A stretch of 9,291 nucleotides of DNA from the NCBI GenBank assembly GCA_031289875.1, contig JAITOO010000129.1:1-9291 (forward strand). The letters run 5' to 3'. A program made the translations under genes and the position numbers. Each line of letters starts with the position of its first letter. The first letter of the stretch is position 1. Below the pieces are notes generated by a model that did not search any database, was not told the DNA's origin, and was given only the letters and a program-made list of their open reading frames with translations. Below are positions 1-6,308 of this stretch, piece by piece. The stretch comes from Flavobacteriaceae bacterium. Its GTDB lineage: Bacteria > Bacteroidota > Bacteroidia > Flavobacteriales > Weeksellaceae.

Positions 1-1476
1 TGAAACCCGTTCCTGTTGCATGGTATCGCGGTCGCGGAGGGTAACGGTGTGGTCGGTCAGCGTGTCGTGGTCGATAGTTATGCAATAGGGCGTTCCAATA
101 GCGTCCTGACGGCGGTAACGCTTTCCGATAGCGTCTTTGTCTTCGTAAATCACGTTGAAATCGTATTTCAAATCGTTGAAAATCTTTTCAGCGTATTCGG
201 GCAGTCCGTCCTTTTTCAACAGTGGGAATACAGCGGCTTTCACAGGGGCTAACGCCGGCGGCAGGGAAAGTACCACGCGCGAAGTTCCGTCTTCCAACTC
301 TTCGTCTTTCAGGCAGTTAGAAAGTAGCGCCAAAAACATTCTGTCCAGACCGACGGAAGTCTCCACTACATAAGGAACATAGCTTGTATTCTTCTCAGGG
401 TCAAAGTATTGCAGTTTCTTTCCTGAATATTTTTCGTGAGCGGAAAGGTCAAAATTTGTCCGTGAGTGGATTCCTTCCAATTCTTTGAATCCAAAAGGAA
501 ATTTAAATTCGATGTCCGTTGCAGCATTGGCATAGTGAGCGAGTTTTTCATGGTCGTGGAAACGATAATTATCTTTGCCCAAGCCCAAAGCTAAATGCCA
601 ATTGAGCCGTTTCCGTTTCCAATCTTCGAAGTGTGTGAGTTCCGTTCCCGGAGGGACAAAAAACTGCATTTCCATTTGTTCAAATTCTCGCATTCGGAAA
701 ATAAATTGCCGTGCAACTATCTCATTTCTAAATGCTTTACCGATTTGGGCGATGCCGAATGGAAGTTTCATTCGTCCTGTTTTTTGTACATTCAGGTAGT
801 TTACGAAAATTCCCTGCGCCGTTTCGGGGCGGAGATGCAAATCGGTGGCAGAATCGGTGGTAGAACCGAGTTTCGTACCAAACATGAGGTTGAATTGACG
901 CACTTCCGTCCAGTTTTTAGAGCCTGTTTCGGGATCGGCAATGCCGAGTTCTTCAATTAAGGATTTAGTGTCTGCTAAATTATTGGTGTCTAAAGATTTG
1001 GCTAAACGTTGCAAAATATCGGCTTTGAGTTTTCGGTATTCCAAAACTTTAGGGTGGGTAGTCTCAAACTGCTCTATATTAAAGGCTTCGCCAAAATGTT
1101 TACGCGCTTTTTCGATTTCTTTCTTAGCCTTGTCCTCGTATTTTTCCGCAAAATCTTCTACAAGCGTATCGGCACGAAATCTCTTTTTGCTGTCTTTGTT
1201 GTCGATAAGCGGGTCGTTAAAGGCGTCCACGTGTCCCGAAGCCTTCCAGATGGTCGGATGCATGAAAATGTCCGAGTCCAGCCCGACAATATTTTCGTGA
1301 AGTTGCACCATTGCTTTCCACCAATATTGTTTAAGGTTGTTTTTCAGTTCTACGCCGTTTTGTCCGTAGTCGTAAAATGCTGATAATCCATCATATATTT
1401 CGCTTGATGGAAAAACGAAACCGTATTCTTTGGCGTGTGCTGCCACTCTTTTTAAAGCATCGTCCTGAGATTTCAT
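1..1476 (-). CDS. glyS: Glycyl-tRNA synthetase (single-chain, class II), 3' end cut by window edge
   Basis: Charges tRNA-Gly with glycine in the cytoplasm. The minus-strand frame is open from the ATG at 1476-1474 to the window edge, giving 492 codons with no stop. The start reads MKSQDDALKRVAAHAKEYGF, followed by the glycine-specific segment SSEIYDGLSAFYDYGQNG. This is the homodimeric archaeal/eukaryotic-type GlyRS used by Bacteroidetes, not the alpha2beta2 type. Class II motif 2 is FRNEI (F249-E252). The family block GIHSRTNFDLSAHEKYSG follows, and motif 3 is VETSVGLDR with Arg379. The C-terminal anticodon-binding domain reads to TVTLRDRDTMQQERVS at the edge. Bacteroidetes homologues are a little over 510 residues (from memory), so about 20 residues are missing. 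It is transcribed divergently from the RDD gene. No frameshift or missing motif was seen. Confidence 0.97.
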   Translation of the reverse strand, partial: MKSQDDALKRVAAHAKEYGFVFPSSEIYDGLSAFYDYGQNGVELKNNLKQYWWKAMVQLHENIVGLDSDIFMHPTIWKASGHVDAFNDPLIDNKDSKKRFRADTLVEDFAEKYEDKAKKEIEKARKHFGEAFNIEQFETTHPKVLEYRKLKADILQRLAKSLDTNNLADTKSLIEELGIADPETGSKNWTEVRQFNLMFGTKLGSTTDSATDLHLRPETAQGIFVNYLNVQKTGRMKLPFGIAQIGKAFRNEIVARQFIFRMREFEQMEMQFFVPPGTELTHFEDWKRKRLNWHLALGLGKDNYRFHDHEKLAHYANAATDIEFKFPFGFKELEGIHSRTNFDLSAHEKYSGKKLQYFDPEKNTSYVPYVVETSVGLDRMFLALLSNCLKDEELEDGTSRVVLSLPPALAPVKAAVFPLLKKDGLPEYAEKIFNDLKYDFNVIYEDKDAIGKRYRRQDAIGTPYCITIDHDTLTDHTVTLRDRDTMQQERVS

Positions 1477-1500
1477 TTGCTGAATTTTTGATAATAAACG

Positions 1501-1509
1501 CCAAATTTA
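1501..1509 (-). promoter_or_regulatory. Candidate glyS promoter, -7 box
   Basis: On the minus strand this reads TAAATTTGG, matching the Bacteroidetes -7 consensus TAnnTTTG. The expected start of transcription lies about 20 nt before the glyS ATG. No good -33 TTTG sits about 19-21 bp upstream, so the call rests on the -7 box and its position. Confidence 0.5.
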
Positions 1510-1623
1510 CTATAAAAAATTATATTTCGGTCATATTTTTGAAGAAAGCAGTTCAAAAAAATCTTGTGAAAACTGATTTCGTTTTGATTGTATATTTTGT
1601 TTCCTGTGAAATCAGAAAAACAC

Positions 1624-1632
1624 TACTTTTGC
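1624..1632 (+). promoter_or_regulatory. Candidate promoter of the RDD-transporter pair, -7 box
   Basis: TACTTTTGC fits TAnnTTTG(C) and ends 22 nt before the ATG at 1655, implying a short leader of about 18 nt. The nearest TTTG upstream (1596-1599) is 24 bp away, longer than the usual 19-21 bp, so the -33 element is weak. No Shine-Dalgarno motif is seen, as is usual in this phylum. Confidence 0.5.
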
Positions 1633-1654
1633 AAGACGAAAAAATTCATCAGAA

Positions 1655-2431
1655 ATGAACAACAACGTTTACATCAATACGGCGCAAAACGTAACCATTG
1701 ACTATAACCTTGCAGACATCGGCAAAAGGGTGCTGGCAAAGATTTTAGATAATCTTTTTATTGGGATTTATTTTATCATTTTATATGCAATTTTCATTGC
1801 AATTCTCGTTAATAATGAGAGCTTATTCCGCAATTTTTTTGATTCAGTAAGCGATGAAGTGGCTGTTTCAATCACCGTATTGATTATTTTCATTTTGATG
1901 GCTCCGCCGTTTTTCTATTCCCTTTATTTTCCGTATTTTATGCAAGGTCGCACGCCCGGCAAAGCAATTATGAAAATCAAAATTGTGAATTTGGACGGCT
2001 CGGAAGCGGGTTTCGGAACGTATTTTGTCCGCTGGTTGCTGAATATTATCGACTTCGATATGCCTTTTGTGGGCGCAATCGTTGGGTTAGTTGTCATGGC
2101 TTCCAACTCAAAACGCCAGCGTATTGCCGATTTGGTCGCTAAGACTGTGGTTATTTCCACTCAGCAGAAAATCAAAATCGACCAGACCGTTCTTTCTCAG
2201 TTGAGCGAAGATTATCAGCCGAAGTTCGGGCAGGTATTGCAACTTTCCGACAAAGATGTACGAATTATCAGCCAAAGCCTCAGTAGGGCAAGAAACTCCA
2301 TGGATTACAGCATGACAGGAGTTATCCGAAAGAAAATAGAAGACGTAATTCACGAGTACCGTCCTGAAATGAGCGACATTGAATACATCGAAACTGTATT
2401 GAAAGATTATCAATATTTTTCGCAAGAATGA
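1655..2431 (+). CDS. RDD-family integral membrane protein
   Basis: A 258-residue inner-membrane protein of unknown role. The RDD domain spans about residues 17-170. The namesake residues are visible: Arg25 and Asp32 in IGKRVLAKILDN at the first membrane helix, and Asp159 in RQRIADLVAKTVV. A second hydrophobic helix lies at about 72-95 and a third at about 130-150. The family loop GRTPGKAIMKIKIVNLDG sits between them. After residue 170 there is a soluble C-terminal extension of about 88 residues that is polar, helix-rich and has no motif I recognise. The ATG at 1655 lies just downstream of a -7 box. The gene is followed after 41 bp by the transporter in the same direction, so co-transcription is plausible. 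RDD proteins have been linked to transport, or to MoxR/SpoIIM-type gene groups in Bacteroidetes, but no such partner is present here. Confidence 0.85.
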   Translation: MNNNVYINTAQNVTIDYNLADIGKRVLAKILDNLFIGIYFIILYAIFIAILVNNESLFRNFFDSVSDEVAVSITVLIIFILMAPPFFYSLYFPYFMQGRTPGKAIMKIKIVNLDGSEAGFGTYFVRWLLNIIDFDMPFVGAIVGLVVMASNSKRQRIADLVAKTVVISTQQKIKIDQTVLSQLSEDYQPKFGQVLQLSDKDVRIISQSLSRARNSMDYSMTGVIRKKIEDVIHEYRPEMSDIEYIETVLKDYQYFSQE

Positions 2432-2472
2432 AAGAAAATGAAAGAAATTATTAATTTTATTTCTGTTTTTCG

Positions 2473-3378
2473 ATGAGATTTCTAATCAAAATAGTAAAAG
2501 AATGGACATTGCCCGTTGCCATGTTCATCGGATTTTTAGGTTACCGTCGGCTTGGGGCGCTATCAGAGGTTATTCCTGTTCTGATTTTCTGCATGTTACT
2601 ATTGACGTTCTGCAATATGGATTTCAGACGAATCCGCCTGACGAAACTGCAACTGTGGCTTTTATTCATACAAGTCTTTGCAAGCGTTGCCGTGTATTAC
2701 CTCATTGCACCGTTCAGCAAAATTGTAGCGCAAGCTGTTATGATTTGCATTATAGCTCCGACGGCAACGGCGGCGGCGGTCATTACTTACAAACTGCGCG
2801 GAAATACGGGTGAAGTGGCGTTGTACACGCTGTTTTCTAATTTGATGGCAGCAGTTGTCGCACCGATTTTTTTCCCGATAATCTCACCCATTCATACTGA
2901 ACTTAGTTTTGGACAAACATTTTTTCAGATTTTTAAGAAGATAGTTCCCTTGTTGATAAGTCCATTTCTCTTGGCTTTCGTGCTTCGCCGATGGTTTCCA
3001 TATGCTAACCGCAAATTGATGTCTATCAGTTATATGGCGTTTTATTTATGGGCAATAGCCCTGACGATAGCTATTGCGCAGACAGTAAAAACAACCATAG
3101 AAAATCCGCCCGATTTGCGTTTGGGCTTGTGGATTGCCTTTGGCTCTCTGACGGCGTGTGTGGCGGCGTTCATCATAGGGAAGCTCGTCGGGCAGCGATA
3201 CGGAGAGCGCATTGCAGGCGGACAGGCACTGGGACAGAAAAATACGATTATCGCCATTTGGCTGGCGCATTCTTATTTGCTTCCGCTTGCAGCTTTGGGC
3301 GCAGGATTTTATATTCTTTGGCAGAACTGCATCAATTCGTGGCAGTTGTATCGAGAAAGAAAACGCGCATTGGATTAA
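2473..3378 (+). CDS. Bile acid:sodium symporter (SBF/BASS) family transporter
   Basis: A 301-residue, very hydrophobic protein with about nine or ten predicted membrane helices and almost no soluble part except the C-terminal RERKRALD tail. Two blocks place it in the SBF/BASS fold. The first, from residue 95, is APTATAAAVITYKLRGNTGE, the counterpart of the PGGxxSNVxTYLAxGD cross-over motif; it is followed by a helix ending VVAPIFFPII. The second, at residues 250-265, is GQALGQKNTIIAIWLA, like the G-QN-LA motif on the other cross-over helix (Gln255, Asn257). Known members move bile acids, pantoate/pyruvate-like organic anions or other solutes with Na+; the substrate here cannot be told. The PGG-SN residues are largely replaced (PTATAA), so sodium coupling is uncertain. 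The start at 2473 has no Shine-Dalgarno sequence. It ends convergent with lpxB. Confidence 0.8.
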   Translation: MRFLIKIVKEWTLPVAMFIGFLGYRRLGALSEVIPVLIFCMLLLTFCNMDFRRIRLTKLQLWLLFIQVFASVAVYYLIAPFSKIVAQAVMICIIAPTATAAAVITYKLRGNTGEVALYTLFSNLMAAVVAPIFFPIISPIHTELSFGQTFFQIFKKIVPLLISPFLLAFVLRRWFPYANRKLMSISYMAFYLWAIALTIAIAQTVKTTIENPPDLRLGLWIAFGSLTACVAAFIIGKLVGQRYGERIAGGQALGQKNTIIAIWLAHSYLLPLAALGAGFYILWQNCINSWQLYRERKRALD

Positions 3379-3381
3379 ACG

Positions 3382-3414
3382 TTTGTGAATTTTTATTAGA
3401 CTTTTTATTTTTGC
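3382..3414 (+). promoter_or_regulatory. Promoter-like sequence pointing antisense into lpxB
   Basis: TTTG at 3382-3385, a 20-bp spacer, then TATTTTTGC at 3406-3414. This is the best full match in the window to the Bacteroidetes promoter pattern (TTTG, 19-21 bp, TAnnTTTGC). It lies in the short convergent gap and would start transcripts near 3418, reading antisense across the 3' end of lpxB. The AT-rich background makes chance matches fairly common. No convincing gene follows it on the plus strand. Confidence 0.3.
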
Positions 3415-3438
3415 AAAGGAGATTGTTTTTTGTCAATA

Positions 3439-4560
3439 TTATTTTGAAAATATTTTCAAATCTTCCGTTATCAACTCCGCCGTTTTTTCCGAAGCTCCCG
3501 AAGCTCCCAATCGGTGGCGAAGTTCGGCGTAGTCTGTTTTCAGTTTTTGCGCCTGCTCAGGATTTATGATTTTTTTCAGTTCGGCTTTTAAATTTTCTGC
3601 ACTTAAATCATTCTGTATCAATTCAGTAACGACCAATCTATCCATAATCAGATTGACTAAAGAAATGTAGCTGATATGTTTAATCAGCCTTTTGGCAATT
3701 TCGTAAGAAATTCGGCTGCTTTTGTAGCAGACTACTTCGGGAACGTCGAGCAGAGCGGTTTCCAGCGTTGCCGTTCCCGAAGTAACCAGCGCCGCCTGCG
3801 AAATTCTTAATAAATTGTATGTTTGACCGGATACGATTTTCACGTGGGAACTCAAAAACTGTTGGTAAAATTCCGTTTCGACAGACGGCGCTCCTGCGAT
3901 AACAAATTCGTAATCAGGGAAATATTTTTCTATGGACAGCATTTTCGCCAGCATTTTTTTGATTTCCTGCTGTCGGCTTCCGGGCAGTAGAGCAATAATG
4001 GGTTTTTGAGTTAAATCGTGTTCCTGCCTGAATTTCTTTTCGTTAAGCTCCGGCAAATCGTTCAAAGCATCAAGCAAAGGATGTCCGACAAAATCAACAG
4101 GATAATGATAGTCGGCATAAAAATCTTTCTCGAACGGGAGAATCACAAACATCTTGTCCACAAAGCGTTGAATGATTTTCACCCTGCCAGCTTTCCATGC
4201 CCATAACTGCGGAGAAATGTAGTAATAGGTACGGATTCCCGCTTTTTTTACAAATTCGCAAATGCGGAGATTGAAACCGGGATAATCAATAAATATCACA
4301 CAGTCAGGTTGATATTGAAGAATGTCTTTTTTACAGAATTTGATGTTGCCCAAAATTGTTCCCAGATGGCTCACCACCTCCCGAAATCCCATGAAAGCCA
4401 TGTCTTTATAATGCTTGACTAAAACGCCGCCCTGCGCCTGCATCAGGTCGCCGCCCCAAAAGCGAAAATCTGCCTGCGGGTCTTCTTTTTTGAGAGATTT
4501 CATCAGGTTTGAGCCATGCAAATCTCCCGACGCTTCGCCTGCTATAATGTAGTATTTCAT
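3439..4560 (-). CDS. lpxB: Lipid-A-disaccharide synthase
   Basis: A GT19 glycosyltransferase that joins UDP-2,3-diacylglucosamine and lipid X to form the lipid A disaccharide at the cytoplasmic face of the inner membrane. It is 373 residues long, normal for the family. Visible family blocks are the N-terminal MKYYIIAGEASGDLHGSNLM, IDYPGFNLRI with Asp92, Asn97 and Arg99, YYISPQLWAWKAGR (113-126), VGHPLLD (158-164), LLPGSRQQEI (191-200, the nucleotide-binding loop) and a later GTATLETALL. All are intact, so it should be active. It starts at an ATG only 4 bp after the stop of the hydrolase gene, which implies co-transcription. In many Bacteroidetes surE precedes lpxB (general recollection); here an esterase does. 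The gene ends with an 18-bp palindrome. Confidence 0.97.
   Translation of the reverse strand: MKYYIIAGEASGDLHGSNLMKSLKKEDPQADFRFWGGDLMQAQGGVLVKHYKDMAFMGFREVVSHLGTILGNIKFCKKDILQYQPDCVIFIDYPGFNLRICEFVKKAGIRTYYYISPQLWAWKAGRVKIIQRFVDKMFVILPFEKDFYADYHYPVDFVGHPLLDALNDLPELNEKKFRQEHDLTQKPIIALLPGSRQQEIKKMLAKMLSIEKYFPDYEFVIAGAPSVETEFYQQFLSSHVKIVSGQTYNLLRISQAALVTSGTATLETALLDVPEVVCYKSSRISYEIAKRLIKHISYISLVNLIMDRLVVTELIQNDLSAENLKAELKKIINPEQAQKLKTDYAELRHRLGASGASEKTAELITEDLKIFSK
3443..3460. repeat. Perfect 18-bp palindrome at the 3' end of lpxB
   Basis: TTTGAAAATATTTTCAAA equals its own reverse complement. It overlaps the last codons of lpxB (LKIFS) just before its stop. With no loop and only A/T-rich pairs it is a poor intrinsic terminator, and there is no U-tract in the right place on either strand. 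It may be chance, or a dyad near a convergent 3' end. Confidence 0.5.
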
Positions 4561-4564
4561 GGCG

Positions 4565-5344
4565 TTAGGATTTTAAAAATGAATACACAACTTCGTAAAA
4601 TTTTTCCGGATTGTCTGCCTGCACCCAATGTCCTGCATGGGGAAGGGTAATCAGCTGTTCATCAGGGAATTGTTGTTTAATATAAAACTCGTCTTCTTTC
4701 AAAATATAATTGGATTTTTCGCCTGAAATAAACAGCGTTTTGCCTTCGTATTTTCCGAAGGAAATAGGCTTGTTAATCAGCTGGTTATACTTTTCAGTCA
4801 GCGTTTTCAGATTAAACCGAAAGCTGAAAGAATTGTCCTCTTTTCTATACAGGTTTTTCATCAGAAACTGTACTATGCTTTGTTCATTAATATATTGAGA
4901 GAGAGCATTTTGCACGTCTTTTCTTTCCTTTACCAAAGAAAAATCTACGCTTTCCAGCGCTTTGATTATCGCCTGATGGTGAGGCGGATAAGCTCTCGGG
5001 GAAATATCGACAACTATCAGTTTTTCAATAAGTTTCGGATATTTTACGGCACATTCCATAACCGCCTTTCCGCCCAGCGAATGCCCCAGCAAAACAGCTT
5101 TCGGCAAATGATAATGGTTCATGTAATTTACAATATCCTCAGACATAGAAGCATAGCTCATTTCGTCAGAATGAAAACTCCTGCCGTGATTGCGCAGGTC
5201 TATCAAATGGATTTCGTTGTTTTCGGCAAATTTTCTGCCCAAAGTTGCCCAATTGTCCAGCATTCCGAATAAACCGTGAAAAATGAGAAGCGGTATTGTG
5301 CCTTGTTTTTCGTATATTTTGGAGTGTAAAATCTGTTCTGCCAT
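4565..5344 (-). CDS. Alpha/beta-fold hydrolase, YbfF-type esterase
   Basis: A 259-residue cytoplasmic hydrolase with no signal peptide. The fold markers run in order: LLIFHGLFGMLDNW with the oxyanion-side HG (23-24), IDLRNHGRS (48-56), the nucleophile elbow GHSLGG with Ser89, VVDISPRAY with Asp113, FISGEKSNY with Ser211, and HAGHWVQADNP with His239. The Ser-Asp-His positions, plus the extra serine, match the arrangement I recall for E. coli YbfF, an esterase active on short acyl esters and acyl-CoA. The true substrate is unknown. I chose the ATG at 5344 over the TTG directly before it, because AGGA lies 4 nt upstream of the ATG and a -7 promoter box lies about 20 nt upstream. It is first in an apparent operon with lpxB, so a role in acyl or membrane lipid turnover is possible but only suggested by position. 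Confidence 0.88.
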   Translation of the reverse strand: MAEQILHSKIYEKQGTIPLLIFHGLFGMLDNWATLGRKFAENNEIHLIDLRNHGRSFHSDEMSYASMSEDIVNYMNHYHLPKAVLLGHSLGGKAVMECAVKYPKLIEKLIVVDISPRAYPPHHQAIIKALESVDFSLVKERKDVQNALSQYINEQSIVQFLMKNLYRKEDNSFSFRFNLKTLTEKYNQLINKPISFGKYEGKTLFISGEKSNYILKEDEFYIKQQFPDEQLITLPHAGHWVQADNPEKFYEVVYSFLKS

Positions 5345-5366
5345 CAATTCCTAACAAAAGTTTACT

Positions 5367-5375
5367 GCAAAAATA
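5367..5375 (-). promoter_or_regulatory. Candidate promoter of the hydrolase-lpxB operon, -7 box
   Basis: The minus strand reads TATTTTTGC, an exact TAnnTTTGC match, 22 nt upstream of the ATG at 5344. The expected leader is about 17-20 nt and contains AGGA. The -33 region is not a clear TTTG. Confidence 0.55.
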
Positions 5376-5425
5376 GTCATTCTTTTTCACTAAGTTTTAC
5401 GATGTTAAAAATAATTATAAATCTG

Positions 5426-5434
5426 TATCTTTGC
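5426..5434 (+). promoter_or_regulatory. Candidate promoter of the prenyltransferase-dprE1-dprE2-HAD operon, -7 box
   Basis: TATCTTTGC is an exact match to the Bacteroidetes -7 box TAnnTTTGC. Transcription would begin about 5437-5441. The -33 region is weak. The box lies inside the longest possible reading frame of the prenyltransferase, and so argues against the upstream ATG at 5402 as the true start. Confidence 0.6.
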
Positions 5435-5437
5435 ATT

Positions 5438-6304
5438 GTGAAAAATTATTGTAAACTCATACGGATTCATCAGTGGATAAAGAACGGCTTTGTCTTTCTC
5501 CCTGTTTTCTTTGCAGGAGAATTGCTTAATACTCAGTTTTTTGTAAAAAGCCTTATGGGGTTTTTCATTTTTTCCTTTATTGCGAGTTCCATTTATGTCA
5601 TCAATGATTATGTCGATATTGAGAGCGACCGCCAACACCCCGAAAAGAAAAATCGTCCGCTGGCGAGCGGTGCGGTTTCCAAAAACGAAGCGGTGATTAT
5701 CGGTTTATTTTTGATTGTTGTCGCATATTTAATGTGCTGGTTGTGGGGGAATTGGAAAATCGCCGTTATCATTTCGACGTATTTTGTAATGAATCTTGCT
5801 TACAGTTTTAAACTGAAACATATAGCCATTATTGACGTGATGATTATCGCCATCGGATTTCTGCTTCGGGTTTTCATCGGAGGCTACATGACGGGGCTGA
5901 TTATTTCCATTTGGGGTATTTTGCTGACTTTTTTCCTCGCTTTGATTATGGGTATTGGAAAACGGCGCGGAGAGCTTTTGAATGCGGAATTAACGGGCAA
6001 AACGAGAAAAGCGCTTGATGGTTACAACCTCCAATTTACCGACATGGCAATGACTGTGGTATCTTCTTGCGTCATAGTTTGTTACACTATGTACACCTTA
6101 GACTCGCAAACGCAGAAAAATCTGCATCCGAACATCGTTTACACGGTGATTTTCGTAGCGGCAGCTATTTTGAGATACTTGCAGCAATCGATTGTCTTCA
6201 ACAAGGTTGAGTCTCCTACCAAATTAGTTTTCAAAGATTTATTCCTCCAAATAGACGTAATCCTTTGGGGATTAAGCATTTTTTTCTTAAAATATTTTAT
6301 TTAA
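5438..6304 (+). CDS. UbiA-family polyprenyl-phosphate phosphoribosyltransferase (DPPR synthase-like)
   Basis: Predicted to transfer 5-phosphoribose from PRPP to polyprenyl phosphate at the inner membrane, the first step toward lipid-linked D-arabinofuranose. With the GTG start it has 288 residues, close to mycobacterial Rv3806c (about 300), and about nine membrane helices. Diagnostic features are the N-terminal LIRIHQWIKNGFVFLPVFF and the first Asp-rich loop NDYVDIESDR (Asn56, Asp57, Asp60, Asp64). The loop is followed by QHPEKKNRPLASG, which is typical of the phosphoribosyl branch rather than quinone or heme UbiA enzymes. A second cytoplasmic loop carries GKRRGELL and RKALDGYN. The GTG at 5438 is preferred to the ATG at 5402: homologues begin a few residues before HQWIKN, and a promoter box overlaps the longer frame. 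It leads an operon, with 4 bp to the DprE1 gene. The lipid is probably undecaprenyl phosphate here (inferred). Confidence 0.87.
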   Translation: MKNYCKLIRIHQWIKNGFVFLPVFFAGELLNTQFFVKSLMGFFIFSFIASSIYVINDYVDIESDRQHPEKKNRPLASGAVSKNEAVIIGLFLIVVAYLMCWLWGNWKIAVIISTYFVMNLAYSFKLKHIAIIDVMIIAIGFLLRVFIGGYMTGLIISIWGILLTFFLALIMGIGKRRGELLNAELTGKTRKALDGYNLQFTDMAMTVVSSCVIVCYTMYTLDSQTQKNLHPNIVYTVIFVAAAILRYLQQSIVFNKVESPTKLVFKDLFLQIDVILWGLSIFFLKYFI

Positions 6305-6308
6305 AATT

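Noticed and set aside
595..1383. Several plus-strand frames of about 120 codons opposite glyS
   Set aside because: glyS is continuous and motif-complete on the minus strand over this whole stretch, so these are antisense shadows.
2432..2472. Possible hairpin AGAAAT/ATTTCT followed by GTTTTT between the RDD and transporter genes
   Set aside because: Only six mostly A-T pairs with a 10-base loop. It is too weak for a terminator, and the two genes are probably co-transcribed.
3048..3569. A 173-codon plus-strand frame spanning the transporter end and the lpxB 3' end
   Set aside because: It is out of frame with the transporter and antisense to lpxB, and is rich in Arg/Cys/His from frame-shifted reading. 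The part after 3423 follows a promoter-like motif and a GGAG, but would need a TTG start and has no likeness to a protein.
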